Below, one piece after another: positions 1 through 8,679 of a stretch of DNA of 64,000 nt. Each line of letters starts with the position of its first letter. Position 1 is the first letter of the stretch. Position numbers and translations under genes: made by a program. Under the pieces are notes generated by a model that was given only the letters and a program-made list of their open reading frames with translations, ran no database searches and had not been told where the DNA came from. Location of the stretch: positions 1 through 64,000 of the forward strand of contig DATKOF010000021.1 of assembly GCA_035524795.1 (NCBI GenBank), written 5' to 3'. The stretch comes from DATKOF01 sp035524795 (GTDB taxonomy: Bacteria; Pseudomonadota; Gammaproteobacteria; Burkholderiales; SG8-41).

Positions 1-79
1 CGGTTACCCGGTAGCCCCTTTCCGTGACCTGCCGTACCGCCTCAACCTTCAACTCCTCCGCATAGCGCTTGCCACTCAT
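1..79 (-). CDS. IS3-family transposase OrfA, N-terminal part, cut by window edge
   Basis: The minus strand reads MSGKRYAEELKVEAVRQVTE..., the start typical of the helix-turn-helix OrfA protein of IS3-family elements, which binds the element ends and is joined by frameshifting to the OrfB integrase. Only 26 codons are in the window. A strong GGGGG ribosome site lies 5 to 6 nt before the ATG. Family assignment rests on this short N-terminus and the adjacent element end; the subgroup is not certain. Confidence 0.75.
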   Translation of the reverse strand, partial: MSGKRYAEELKVEAVRQVTERGYRVT

Positions 80-141
80 AACACCCCCTGTTAGCCTTAA
101 GTTTAAGGCTCAAAGGTGTCTACTCAAATAGGGGCGATTCA
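1..141 (-). mobile_element. End of an IS3-family insertion sequence (partial)
   Basis: Read on the minus strand, the element begins TGAATCGCCCCTATTTGAG at position 141 and runs into the OrfA start at 79. A TG...CA terminus and a G/C-rich TGAA(T/C)CGCCCC tip are usual for several IS3-family groups. A copy of TTAAGTTTAAGG-like palindromic sequence lies between the tip and OrfA. The other end, and so any target duplication, is outside the window. The exact boundary at 141/142 is supported by an open reading frame that starts directly at 142. Confidence 0.65.
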
Positions 142-255
142 CAGCCTATAGCTTTGTCGGGGAATGAAACTCACGATTGGTGGCTAAGTCAGCTTCGATT
201 GAAATTTGAAAGACTGCGTGATGTTATAAACTGGGCGCAAATGAGGAAGCATTAA
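142..255 (+). pseudogene. 3' remnant of a gene cut by the IS element
   Basis: From the first base after the IS tip, one frame stays open for 37 codons (starting QPIALSGNETHDWW and ending FERLRDVINWAQMRKH) before TAA at 253-255. Its composition is protein-like, with clustered charged and aromatic residues, and it has no start codon of its own in the right place. I read it as the C-terminus of a gene whose front was separated by the insertion. The protein family is not recognised. Confidence 0.4.
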
Positions 256-302
256 TGTCGCACGGTAAGCGTTTAAAAAAGGCGCGTAAGGGGAAGAGTT
301 GA
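255..302 (+). CDS. Possible 15-residue basic peptide, TAATG-coupled to the remnant
   Basis: ATG at 255 overlaps the stop codon of the preceding remnant (TAATG), a layout used for translational coupling. It encodes MSHGKRLKKARKGKS, 7 of 15 residues being Lys or Arg. It may be the start of a gene degraded after the IS insertion or chance. No independent ribosome site is visible. Confidence 0.15.
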   Translation: MSHGKRLKKARKGKS

Positions 303-484
303 AGGACTTTTCGACGGACGTCGTTTAGAGGGCAATCGTTCTTCGTTCGGGGAAAATTTAATTCTTGATATGAAAAATGTCTGCTTCGAGTCGAAAGCGG
401 ACATTTACCCATACCCCGATTGATTAAAATCCTTATCTCTTGAACGATGCATAATCGCCGTTTGCAAAAACGGGACAAGATTCA
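303..484 (+). other. Gene-free leader before the FecCD permease
   Basis: This stretch is clearly more A+T-rich than the genes that follow and has no convincing reading frame. TTGATA (364-369) and CATAAT (450-455) resemble promoter boxes but are not spaced as a pair, so I call no promoter. I also see no conserved B12-box pattern that would support a cobalamin riboswitch, although the downstream genes are BtuCD-like. Confidence 0.4.
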
Positions 485-1462
485 ATGACGTCAACCTCTA
501 GGGCGATAAGCTTAGGGGCGCTATTGTTTATTGCTGTTACCAGTTTATTCATCGCGCTGCTTTTCGGCAGCGTTCCGCTATCAGCACCACAAATCCTCAC
601 CAGCCTTTTTTCTTCTACGCCGGGCATCGATCACGACATCGTCTGGAAACTGCGCTTGCCGCGTGCGCTGGCGGCGTTCGCCTGCGGCGGGTTGCTTGCT
701 ATAAGCGGCGTGCTGCTGCAGGTGCTGCTGCGCAATCCGCTCGCCGACCCGTACGTGCTCGGCGTGTCGGGCGGCGCGGCGCTCGGCGCGCTGGTCGCGC
801 TGCTGCTCGGCGCAGGGGGTGCTGCCTTTCTTCATCTCGGCGCGCTCGCGGGCGCGTTCGCCGCAATCGCGATCGTATTCGCGCTGTCGTTCCGCGCCGG
901 CGACTGGAACGTGCATCGCCTGCTGCTGACCGGCATCGTGCTGTCGGCAGGCTTCACCGCTTTAATCAGCCTGCTCTTGGTGCTCGCGCCGCAGGTGCAG
1001 TTGCGCGGCATGCTGTTCTGGTTGATGGGCGATCTGTCGGACGCCGACAACAGCACCATCGCCTGGATCGTGTTGGCATTGGTGCTCGCGCTGTTTATTG
1101 CTTTTGCCAGAAATCTCGATGTGCTCGCGCTCGGCAGCCTCAAGGCGCGCGCGCTCGGCGTCGCGGTCGCGCCGCTGCAGGCGGCGATCTATTTCGGCGC
1201 GGCGCTCGCGACGGTCGCCGCGGTGCTGCTCGGCGGCAGCATCGGTTTCGTCGGCATGATGGTGCCGCACGCGCTGCGATTGATCGGCGTGCACGCGCAC
1301 CGCTGGCTGCTGCCGGGCGCGGCGCTGCTCGGCGGCAGCTTCGTCGTGCTCGCCGACACGCTGGCGCGCGCGGCGTGGGCGCCGCAGCAGTTGCCGGTCG
1401 GCGTGTTCACCGCCTTGATCGGCGTGCCGGCGCTGCTGATCCTGTTGTCGCGCAAGCCATGA
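485..1462 (+). CDS. FecCD-family ABC transporter permease (cobalamin/siderophore type)
   Basis: A 325-residue polytopic inner-membrane protein of the BtuC/FecCD/FhuB family, which imports cobalamin, haem or iron-siderophore complexes. The signature DPYVLGVSGGAALGAL, followed by Gly/Ala/Leu-rich helices throughout and GFVGMMVPHALRL near residue 255, is characteristic; length matches BtuC. Its stop overlaps the start of the ATPase (ATGA at 1459-1462), so the two are translationally coupled. No periplasmic binding protein or TonB receptor lies beside them in the window, and an IS with a broken gene is directly upstream, so the locus may have been truncated or rearranged. The substrate cannot be decided; cobalamin is the first guess from similarity to BtuC. 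Confidence 0.88.
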   Translation: MTSTSRAISLGALLFIAVTSLFIALLFGSVPLSAPQILTSLFSSTPGIDHDIVWKLRLPRALAAFACGGLLAISGVLLQVLLRNPLADPYVLGVSGGAALGALVALLLGAGGAAFLHLGALAGAFAAIAIVFALSFRAGDWNVHRLLLTGIVLSAGFTALISLLLVLAPQVQLRGMLFWLMGDLSDADNSTIAWIVLALVLALFIAFARNLDVLALGSLKARALGVAVAPLQAAIYFGAALATVAAVLLGGSIGFVGMMVPHALRLIGVHAHRWLLPGAALLGGSFVVLADTLARAAWAPQQLPVGVFTALIGVPALLILLSRKP

Positions 1463-2229
1463 CGTCATTATTGAAAGCGGAACAGCTTACCGTCGCCGTC
1501 GGCGGCCGCACGCTGGTGCGCGAGCTCGAGCTTGCCGTCGCGCCGGGTGAAATGTGGGCGGTGCTCGGCCAGAACGGCAGCGGCAAGACCACCTTGCTGC
1601 ACACGCTGGCCGGCCTGGTGCCCGCGGCGGCGGGGCAGGTAAGCATCGGGGACAAACCCGCCGCGGCCTACACGCGCCGCGAACTCGGCCGCCAACTCGG
1701 CATATTGCTGCAGCAGGAGGCGCAGGAGTTCTGGGGCACGCTGCGCGATTACGTGACGCTCGGCCGCCATCCGCATCTGCATACACTGTTCGGCACCGAC
1801 GCCGACGACGACGCGGCGGTCGATGCTGCACTCGCGGCGTTCGATCTCGCCGCGCTCGCGGCGCGCGCCTACCAGACGCTGTCGGGCGGCGAGCGCCAGC
1901 GCGCGCGGCTCGCGCAGTTGTGGGCGCAGGACCCGGCGCTGCTGCTGCTTGACGAGCCGCTGCAGCATCTCGATCTGCGCCACCAGTTGCAGTTGTTCGA
2001 GCGCGTCGAGAACGTAGTGCGCGAACGCAACAGGGCGGCGCTGATCGTGCTGCACGATCTGGCCTGGGCCGGGCGCTGCGACAAGGCGCTGTTGTTATAT
2101 GGCGACGGGCGCTGGCGCGCCGGAACCGCGGCCGAACTGCTCGACGCCGCGACGCTCGAATCGCTCTACGGCTGCCGGCTGCGCGCGTTCGGCGCCGGCG
2201 CGGATGCCCACCTGCTGCCCGTTATATAA
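1459..2229 (+). CDS. ABC transporter ATPase paired with the FecCD permease (BtuD/HmuV-like)
   Basis: A 256-residue cytoplasmic ATPase. Walker A GQNGSGKTT is at residues 37-45, followed by a Q-loop (LLQQEAQEFWG), the signature LSGGERQRARLAQL, Walker B LLLLDEPLQHLD and the H-loop LIVLHDLAW. Length and motif spacing fit BtuD/FecE/HmuV subunits. I chose the ATG at 1459 because it overlaps the permease stop and places the Walker motif at the usual distance; a longer reading frame upstream runs through permease sequence. The product would energise uptake by the permease. Confidence 0.88.
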   Translation: MTSLLKAEQLTVAVGGRTLVRELELAVAPGEMWAVLGQNGSGKTTLLHTLAGLVPAAAGQVSIGDKPAAAYTRRELGRQLGILLQQEAQEFWGTLRDYVTLGRHPHLHTLFGTDADDDAAVDAALAAFDLAALAARAYQTLSGGERQRARLAQLWAQDPALLLLDEPLQHLDLRHQLQLFERVENVVRERNRAALIVLHDLAWAGRCDKALLLYGDGRWRAGTAAELLDAATLESLYGCRLRAFGAGADAHLLPVI

Positions 2230-2230
2230 T
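2225..2230 (+). promoter_or_regulatory. Candidate -10 box for pcnB
   Basis: A perfect TATAAT overlaps the ATPase stop codon, 46 bp before the pcnB ATG. The hexamer 17 bp upstream (GGATGC) is a poor -35, so the call rests on the -10 alone. If real, it would let the pcnB-folK-dgk-pan operon be transcribed independently of the transporter. Confidence 0.35.
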
Positions 2231-2276
2231 CCGCGCTGGCCAAGACCGGGCCGGCCGCGCAGGCCGACCCCTCCAG

Positions 2277-3614
2277 ATGATCAAGCGATTCCTCGGCAGG
2301 ATTTTTTCCGCAAACAAATCCAACGCCCAGCCCAAAGTCATTCCTCTCAAGTCGCACGGCCGCATCAGCCGCTGCGCGGTGCAGGTGTGCGAGACGCTGC
2401 AGCGCCAGGACTACGCCGCCTATGTGGTCGGCGGCGCGGTGCGCGACCTGCTGCTCGGGCGCGAGCCGAAGGATTTCGACGTCGCGACCGATGCCAGACC
2501 GGAGGAGGTGCGCGCGCTGTTCCGCCGCTCGCGCATCATCGGCCGCCGTTTCCGCCTGGTGCACGTGATGTGCGGCGGCGAGACGATCGAAGTGTCGACC
2601 TTCCGCGGCAGCAGCGCCAGCGACGACGAGGCCGCGCAGGCGACCGACGAGCACGGCCGCATTTTGCGCGACAATGTGTTCGGCTCGCAGCAGGAGGACG
2701 CGCGGCGCCGCGACTTCACGATCAACGCGATGTTCTACGATCCGGTGCGCGAGGAAGTGATCGACTATCACGGCGGCGTCGCCGACCTGAAGGCACGCCG
2801 GCTGCGCATGATCGGCGACGCGACGCAGCGTTACCGCGAGGACCCGGTGCGGATGCTGCGCGCGGTGCGCATCGCCGCTTCGCGCGGTCTCGAGATCGAC
2901 GCGCAGACGCGCAAGCCGATCCGCGCGCTGGCCGAACTGCTGCACCACGTGCCGGCGGCGCGACTGTTCGACGAGATGATGAAGCTGCTGCTGTCCGGCC
3001 ACGCGGCCGAAGGCGTACGGCGGTTGCGCAAGGAAGGGCTGCACCACGGCCTGCTGCCGCTGCTCGACGTGATTCTCGAACAGCCGCTCGGCGAGCGCTT
3101 CGTGATGCTGGCGCTGGCCGAGACCGACCGCCGCATCAACGAGGACAAGCCGGTATCGCCGGGATTCCTGTTCGCGGCGCTGCTGTGGCACGAAGTGCTC
3201 GCCGCATGGAAGCGGCACGAGGCGCAGGGCACGCACACGATGCCGGCGCTGTTTCAGGCGATGGAACAGGTGTTGCACGCACAGACCGAGCGCATCGCGA
3301 TCCCGCGCCGTTACAGCGGTGACATGAAGGATATCTGGGCGCTGCAGCCGCGCCTCCTGCAGCGCGCCGGCCAGCGGCCGTTCCGGCTGCTCGAACATCC
3401 GCGTTTCCGCGCCGCCTACGATTTCCTGCGGCTGCGCTGCGAGTCCGGCGAACTCGATGCCGCGCTCGGCGAATGGTGGGAGCGCTTCCAGCGCGCCGAC
3501 GCCGCGACGCGCGCCGGCATGTTGACGAAAGAGGGCGAAGGCGGCGGCCGCAAGCGCCGCCGGCGCCGCAAACGCAAGCCCGCGGCAGACGCGCCGGCGC
3601 CCGAGTCGGCATGA
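2277..3614 (+). CDS. pcnB: Poly(A) polymerase I
   Basis: PcnB adds 3' poly(A) tails that mark RNA for decay by PNPase and RNase II; it belongs to the class II nucleotidyltransferases together with CCA-adding enzymes. The nucleotidyltransferase signature GGAVRDLLLG is at residues 52-61, with the metal-binding DFD at 66-68, then the RRDFTINAMFYD and REDPVRMLRAVRIAA blocks. The C-terminal 25 residues are strongly basic (GRKRRRRRKRK), as is common for PcnB and suited to RNA binding. It has 445 residues. It is the first gene of an overlapping chain and shares ATGA with folK. PcnB rather than CCA transferase is preferred from the basic tail and its position beside folK, usual for this phylum. Confidence 0.93.
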   Translation: MIKRFLGRIFSANKSNAQPKVIPLKSHGRISRCAVQVCETLQRQDYAAYVVGGAVRDLLLGREPKDFDVATDARPEEVRALFRRSRIIGRRFRLVHVMCGGETIEVSTFRGSSASDDEAAQATDEHGRILRDNVFGSQQEDARRRDFTINAMFYDPVREEVIDYHGGVADLKARRLRMIGDATQRYREDPVRMLRAVRIAASRGLEIDAQTRKPIRALAELLHHVPAARLFDEMMKLLLSGHAAEGVRRLRKEGLHHGLLPLLDVILEQPLGERFVMLALAETDRRINEDKPVSPGFLFAALLWHEVLAAWKRHEAQGTHTMPALFQAMEQVLHAQTERIAIPRRYSGDMKDIWALQPRLLQRAGQRPFRLLEHPRFRAAYDFLRLRCESGELDAALGEWWERFQRADAATRAGMLTKEGEGGGRKRRRRRKRKPAADAPAPESA

Positions 3615-4116
3615 CGGTTGAGACCGCATTCATCGCGCTCGGCGCGAACCTGCAGGACCCGCTTACGCAAGTGACGGCCGCGCTGGACGAGCTCGCGGCG
3701 CTGCCGCAGACGCGGCTCACCAGGCGCTCATCGCTCTACCGCAGCGCGCCCGCCGGCGACGGCTATCGCGGCCAACCCGATTTCATCAACGCCGCTGCGC
3801 AGATTGAAACTGCGCTGGCGCCGCGCGCGCTGCTCGACGCGCTGCTCGCGATCGAGCGCAAACACGGCCGTATCCGCGAATTCCGCAACGCGCCGCGCAC
3901 GCTCGACCTCGATCTGCTGCTGTACGGCGGGCTCCGGCACCACGAACCCGGCCTGACGCTGCCGCATCCGCGCCTGCACGAGCGCGCGTTCGTGCTGCTG
4001 CCGCTGGCCGAAATCGCGCCGGGCGCCAACGTTCCGGGCTGCGGCCGCGTTGCGGAACTGCTGAACGTCATCGACACGGCCGGCGTGACGAAGCTCGATC
4101 CCGCAGCCGTCGCGCG

Positions 4117-4120
<4 letters not shown>
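3611..4120 (+). CDS. folK: 2-amino-4-hydroxy-6-hydroxymethyldihydropteridine pyrophosphokinase
   Basis: HPPK transfers pyrophosphate from ATP to 6-hydroxymethyl-7,8-dihydropterin in folate synthesis. The 169-residue protein begins with the typical AFIALGANLQDP, has SSLYRSAP (pterin-binding region) and the signature PRTLDLDLLLYG at 95-106 with the two metal-binding Asp residues (99 and 101), followed by LPHPRLHERAFVLLPLAEIAP. The start at 3611 overlaps the pcnB stop (ATGA), and the gene in turn overlaps dgk by four bases. With folE at 28120 it provides two steps of the folate branch in this window. Confidence 0.95.
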
Positions 4121-4764
<644 letters not shown>

Positions 4765-4769
4765 GCATC

Positions 4770-5561
4770 ATGCGGGTGGCATTGACGGCGCTGCAGAAGA
4801 TGGCGCGCGACGGCGGAAAGATCGCCGCGTTGACGTGTTACGACGCGAGCTTCGCCGCGCTGCTGGAGGACGCCGGCGTTGACATCCTGCTGGTCGGCGA
4901 TTCTCTCGGCAACGTGCTGCAGGGCCACGACACGACGCTGCCGGTCACGCTGCGCGACATGGAGTACCACACCGAGTGCGTGGCGCGCGGTTCGCAGCGC
5001 GCATTCATCATCAGCGACATGCCATTCGGCAGCTTTCAGCCGGGCCCGGCGCAGGCGTTCGACAATGCGGCGCGGCTGCTCGCGGCCGGCGCGCAGATGG
5101 TCAAACTCGAAGGCGGCGCAGTGATGGCCGACACAGTCGCATTTCTGGCCGCGCGCGGCGTGCCGGTGTGCGGCCACCTCGGGCTGACGCCGCAGTCGGT
5201 GCACCAGTTCGGCGGCTACCGCGTGCAGGGCCGGAACGAAAGCGACGCCGAACGATTGCTGGCGGACGCGCTGGCGCTGCAGGACGCCGGCGCTGGCATG
5301 CTGGTGCTGGAAATGGTGCCGGCGGCGCTGGCGCGCGACATCACCGCGCAGTTGCAGATTCCGACCATCGGCATCGGCGCCGGCGCCGGCTGCTCCGGCC
5401 AGGTGCTGGTGCTGTACGACATGCTCGACATTTATCCGGGCAGAAAAGCCAGATTCGCGAAGAATTTTCTGGAAAATGCCGGCAGCATCCGGCGCGCAGT
5501 CGAAAAATACGTGAAGGAAGTCAAAGCCGGCACTTTCCCCGGCGCCGCGCATTCGTTCTGA
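4770..5561 (+). CDS. panB: 3-methyl-2-oxobutanoate hydroxymethyltransferase
   Basis: PanB makes ketopantoate from 2-oxoisovalerate using 5,10-methylene-tetrahydrofolate, the first committed step of pantothenate synthesis. MLTCYDASFA-like, DSLGNVLQGHDTTLPVTL, VKLEGG and HLGLTPQSVHQFGGYRVQGR blocks are all present, with the metal-binding Asp in GDS and GVPVCGHLGL. I chose ATG 4770, because GGGGGGA at 4754-4760 lies at a good distance from it; a GTG at 4761 in the same frame would sit against the ribosome site. Length is then 263 residues, close to E. coli PanB. Its folate cofactor links it to folK in the same operon. Confidence 0.95.
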   Translation: MRVALTALQKMARDGGKIAALTCYDASFAALLEDAGVDILLVGDSLGNVLQGHDTTLPVTLRDMEYHTECVARGSQRAFIISDMPFGSFQPGPAQAFDNAARLLAAGAQMVKLEGGAVMADTVAFLAARGVPVCGHLGLTPQSVHQFGGYRVQGRNESDAERLLADALALQDAGAGMLVLEMVPAALARDITAQLQIPTIGIGAGAGCSGQVLVLYDMLDIYPGRKARFAKNFLENAGSIRRAVEKYVKEVKAGTFPGAAHSF

Positions 5562-5630
5562 TGGCCGCCGCCGCGACGGCCGCGGGCGGTTGTGGTAAAA
5601 AGACAGACTCCCGCTGCCGATAATCTCTGC

Positions 5631-6464
5631 ATGGATGTGATCCGTTCCGTCGCCGAACTGCGCGCGCGCCTGCAGCGCGCGCCGGACAACGTATTTGTGC
5701 CGACGATGGGCAATCTGCATGACGGCCACATCCAGCTGATCGACCTGGCGCGGCCGCGCGCCGCGTGCCGGGTGGTCAGCATCTTCGTCAACCGTTTGCA
5801 GTTCGGCCCGCGCGAGGACTTCGACCGTTATCCGCGCACCTTCGACGCCGATTGCGCGAAGCTCGAGCGCGCCGGCGTCGACGTCGTGTTCGCGCCCGAC
5901 GAGAAGGAAATCTATCCCGAGCCGCAGACCTATCTGGTCGAGCCGTCCGACCTGCAGAATATTCTCGAAGGCGCGTTCCGCCCCGGCCATTTCCGCGGCG
6001 TCGCGACGGTGGTGCTGAAACTGTTCAACATGGTCGCCCCGCATTCGGCGATCTTCGGCAAGAAGGACTACCAGCAGTACGTGGTGCTGCGCGACATGGT
6101 GCGCCAGTTGGCGCTGCCGATCGAGATCATTCCCGCCGACACCGTGCGCGCGCCCGACGGCCTTGCGCTGTCGTCGCGCAATTCCTACCTGACCGCGGAT
6201 GCGCGGCGCGAAGCGCCGCGGCTGTACCGGACGCTGTGCGGCGTGCGCGATGCAATCCGGTCCGGCGCGCGCGATTTCCAGCGACTTGAGAATGATGCGC
6301 TGTCGGAATTGGAGCGTCACGGCTGGCAGCCCGATTACGTCGCAGTGCGCCGCCAGCAGGATCTGCAGCCGCCGCGCGCCGGCGATGCCGCGCTGGTGGC
6401 GCTGGCCGCGGCGCGCCTGGGCGGGGTGCGGCTGATCGACAACATCGAAATTTCCGCGGACTGA
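5631..6464 (+). CDS. panC: Pantothenate synthetase (pantoate-beta-alanine ligase)
   Basis: PanC joins pantoate and beta-alanine through a pantoyl-adenylate. The 277-residue protein has VPTMGNLHDGH with the nucleotide-binding HDGH at 30-33, a substrate loop SIFVNRLQFGPREDFDRYPRT, FGKKDYQQ and the KMSKS-like SSRNSYL. ATG 5631 starts at the family-typical position; an upstream GTG at 5592 would add a 13-residue tail without similarity. The gene lies 69 bp after panB and 9 bp before the diguanylate cyclase, so it is probably in one transcript. Confidence 0.94.
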   Translation: MDVIRSVAELRARLQRAPDNVFVPTMGNLHDGHIQLIDLARPRAACRVVSIFVNRLQFGPREDFDRYPRTFDADCAKLERAGVDVVFAPDEKEIYPEPQTYLVEPSDLQNILEGAFRPGHFRGVATVVLKLFNMVAPHSAIFGKKDYQQYVVLRDMVRQLALPIEIIPADTVRAPDGLALSSRNSYLTADARREAPRLYRTLCGVRDAIRSGARDFQRLENDALSELERHGWQPDYVAVRRQQDLQPPRAGDAALVALAAARLGGVRLIDNIEISAD

Positions 6465-6473
6465 CCGTTACAC

Positions 6474-7925
6474 ATGCCTGCGATGCGGCCCAGGACGTTT
6501 CCATCACAGATCGCGCGCCCGGAATGGTGGCGGCTGGCCGCGGTCGCGTCCGTGGTCGGGGTCACGGCGTGGTCCAGTCTCGTACTGACGCGCGAGGCCG
6601 ACAACGTCGCTTCGATCTGGCTGTCGGACGGCGTGCTGCTGGGAATACTGCTGAGAACCCGGCCGCGCTACTGGGCCGCGTATCTGGCGGCGGGCTATCT
6701 TGGCAACTTCGCCGCCGATCACTGGTTCGGCGATTCGGCGATGCTGGCGTTGGGTTTCTCCGTCTGCAACATGTCCGGCGTCGCGCTGGCCGCGGTGTCG
6801 CTGCGGATGCGGCTTACCGACGCTTCCGATCTCACGCAGCGCCGCGTGCTCGCCAATTTTCTGTTTTACGGCGTCGCACTGGCGCCGGCGCTGTCGGCGC
6901 TGGGCGGCGCGGCGCTGTCGCACTTTTTTCTCGGCATCCCCTTTCTGCGGGTATTCAGAACGTGGTATCTGGCGGTCGCGATCGGCATCGCGCTGGTGAC
7001 GCCGCTGGTGCTGTCGGTGCGCCGGCGCGAACTGGCGGCGCTGTTCGGCAGGGCGGCCGTCGCCAGGACCCTCGGCATACTGACGTTGACGACCGGCGTC
7101 ACCACCGTGGTGTTCGCGCAGTCCGCCTATCCGCTGCTGTTCGCGCTGTTTCCGGTGATGATGCTGGCGATTTTCAAGCTCGATTTCACCGGCACCGCGA
7201 TTGCCATCTTCATCGCCGCAATCATCGCCATCGTGTTCACGATCGAGGATTACGGCCCGATGATGACCATCACCGGATTGACGGACGCGCAGCGCATCCT
7301 GTTTTTGCAGATCACGATCGCGACCGCGGTGCTGGTCACGCTCCCGGTGTCGCTGGTCCTCGCCGAGCGCGAGCGCCTGCGCGCCGCGCTGGAAGAGGCG
7401 AACAGCGTGCTGCGCTCGCTGGCGATGACGGACGGGTTGACCGGACTCGCCAACCGCCGCCGCTTCGACGAAATGCTCGATCGCGAATGGCGGCGCACCG
7501 CGCGCGAGTCGGGCGTGCTGTCACTGCTGCTGATCGATGTCGATCACTTCAAGCCCTACAACGATTACTACGGCCACCGCGCCGGCGATGAATGCCTGAG
7601 GGCCGTGGCCCAGGCGCTGGCCAGGGCGGCGCGCCGTTCCGGCGACGTCTGCGCGCGCTACGGCGGCGAGGAGTTTGCGGTGATTCTGCCGAACACCGAA
7701 GCCGCCAAGGCGGCGCACATCGCGGAGCAGATGCGCGCGGTGATCGAAGCGCTCGACATCGAGCACAGCAAGGTTGCCGACGGGCGGCTGACGGTGAGCG
7801 TCGGTGTCGCGTCCGTCAGGCCGCGCGATGCCGCCGGCGCGCATCCCGCCAGCCTGATCGACAGCGCCGACCGCGCGCTCTACGAGGCCAAGAAAGGCGG
7901 CCGCAACCGCGTTGCGGCGGCGTGA
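6474..7925 (+). CDS. MASE1-GGDEF diguanylate cyclase
   Basis: A 483-residue membrane protein. The first 300 or so residues form multiple hydrophobic helices with the MASE1-like IWLSDGVLLGILL near the N-terminus; MASE1 is an integral sensory domain of unknown ligand. A short linker leads to a GGDEF domain beginning MTDGLTGLANRRRFDEM. The active-site loop is GGEEF (397-401), and the RSGD five residues upstream matches the RxxD inhibitory site, so the enzyme should make c-di-GMP and be product-inhibited. No EAL domain is present. It starts 9 bp after panC, so expression may be tied to the pantothenate genes. A possible c-di-GMP-binding YajQ protein is also in the window (30791), but no direct link is shown. 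Confidence 0.9.
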   Translation: MPAMRPRTFPSQIARPEWWRLAAVASVVGVTAWSSLVLTREADNVASIWLSDGVLLGILLRTRPRYWAAYLAAGYLGNFAADHWFGDSAMLALGFSVCNMSGVALAAVSLRMRLTDASDLTQRRVLANFLFYGVALAPALSALGGAALSHFFLGIPFLRVFRTWYLAVAIGIALVTPLVLSVRRRELAALFGRAAVARTLGILTLTTGVTTVVFAQSAYPLLFALFPVMMLAIFKLDFTGTAIAIFIAAIIAIVFTIEDYGPMMTITGLTDAQRILFLQITIATAVLVTLPVSLVLAERERLRAALEEANSVLRSLAMTDGLTGLANRRRFDEMLDREWRRTARESGVLSLLLIDVDHFKPYNDYYGHRAGDECLRAVAQALARAARRSGDVCARYGGEEFAVILPNTEAAKAAHIAEQMRAVIEALDIEHSKVADGRLTVSVGVASVRPRDAAGAHPASLIDSADRALYEAKKGGRNRVAAA

Positions 7926-7961
7926 TTTTCCGCGCGAAAGGGCGCCGGAAGGGTCGGAACG

Positions 7962-8516
7962 TCAGCCGCGGGCGGGCGGATTCGGCTGGAGCCTGACCGG
8001 CGCCATCCCCAGTTTGTTCATGATGCGCCGGCGTGCCGTCAGCGGCCACCAGTCGTAAAGAAAAATTTCCATCGGGCCCCACATCGCGACCCAGCCGCCG
8101 ATGGTCAGGCTTTCCTTTGCGATCACCGCGAGCGTGCTGCTGCTGAAGTTGCCGATGGCGTTGGCCGCGAACAGACAGGCGGCGAGGAAGCCGAGGCCGA
8201 TCATCAGACTGATGCGGCCGCGCCGCATCATCTCGCGCAGTTCGCGCGTGGCCATGTCGGCGCGATAGATGAAGTAATTGTGGATTGCCTCGGCGATCAT
8301 TTTCCCGGCGTCGGGCGCGTCCGGCGCCCGTTCGAGATGGATCACCAGTTCGAGCGGACTGTCGGCCGGATATTCACGCGCCCAGCTGACGATGAACTCT
8401 TCAGCGGCGGGATCGAGATCCTGATGATGGAACGGCGTCGGGTCCATCGAATTGAACAGTTGCTTCAGTTCGCGGATCCGGATCTCGATCGAACGGACAG
8501 GATGGTCGACGCTCAT
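7962..8516 (-). CDS. Conserved membrane protein of unknown function, two predicted helices
   Basis: About 184 residues, starting MSVDHPVRSIEIRIRELKQLFNSMD. The N-terminal half is soluble and charged. Two hydrophobic segments (SLMIGLGFLAACLFAANAIG and LTIGGWVAMWGPMEIFLYDWW) sit in the C-terminal half, separated by a short loop, with a basic RRRIMNKLG afterwards. The frame continues upstream through the tRNA-Leu gene, which is not coding, so the start must be ATG 8516 or ATG 8531, the latter touching the tRNA CCA end. I prefer 8516, but neither has a good ribosome site. I know similar sequences as conserved hypotheticals in proteobacteria and can give no function. Confidence 0.7.
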   Translation of the reverse strand: MSVDHPVRSIEIRIRELKQLFNSMDPTPFHHQDLDPAAEEFIVSWAREYPADSPLELVIHLERAPDAPDAGKMIAEAIHNYFIYRADMATRELREMMRRGRISLMIGLGFLAACLFAANAIGNFSSSTLAVIAKESLTIGGWVAMWGPMEIFLYDWWPLTARRRIMNKLGMAPVRLQPNPPARG

Positions 8517-8531
8517 TTCCGTGTGTGGCAT

Positions 8532-8618
8532 TGGTGCCGGGAGGGGGAATCGAACCCCCATGATATCGCTATCGCCGGATTTTGAGTCCGGTGCGTCTAC
8601 CAGTTCCGCCATCCCGGC
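8532..8618 (-). tRNA. tRNA-Leu(CAA)
   Basis: The minus strand folds as an 87-nt class II tRNA. The acceptor stem GCCGGGA pairs with TCCCGGC, the 3' CCA is encoded, the D-arm contains GGCGGAACTGGTAGACGC, and the anticodon stem CCGGA/TCCGG encloses the loop CTCAAAA with anticodon CAA. A long variable arm is followed by the T-arm GGGGGTTCGATTCCCCC. The anticodon reads UUG leucine codons. The gene lies between the DUF membrane protein and queA and has its own promoter. Confidence 0.97.
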
Positions 8619-8631
8619 GCGGAGAGCGCGC

Positions 8632-8661
8632 ATTATCCCGCAATCGTTGCGCGCCGGGCAA
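8632..8661 (-). promoter_or_regulatory. Promoter of tRNA-Leu
   Basis: On the minus strand, TTGCCC (8656-8661) is followed after 18 bp by GATAAT (8632-8637), a fair sigma-70 pair. Transcription would start near 8625, a few bases before the mature tRNA 5' end at 8618. The -35 region lies only a few bases from the queA -10 box on the other strand. Confidence 0.55.
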
Positions 8662-8666
8662 CCGCC

Positions 8667-8672
8667 TATAAT
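8667..8672 (+). promoter_or_regulatory. -10 box of queA
   Basis: A perfect TATAAT whose last base is 7 nt before the GTG start of queA at 8680. Transcription 7 to 8 nt downstream would begin at or next to the start codon. No good -35 is seen 16 to 18 bp upstream, where the tRNA promoter lies on the other strand. Confidence 0.45.
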
Positions 8673-8679
8673 GCGCGCG

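Noticed and set aside
303..484. Cobalamin riboswitch before the BtuCD-like genes
   Set aside because: No recognisable B12-box or long paired leader was found, and only about 180 bp is available.
224..627. Two short minus-strand frames in the IS-permease gap
   Set aside because: No start signals and no protein-like pattern; the plus-strand remnant and the permease explain the region better.
8517..8633. Upstream extension of the 7962-8516 membrane protein (reading MAELVDAPDSKSG...)
   Set aside because: This part is the tRNA-Leu gene read as protein; the peptide is a well-known translation artefact of tRNA genes.
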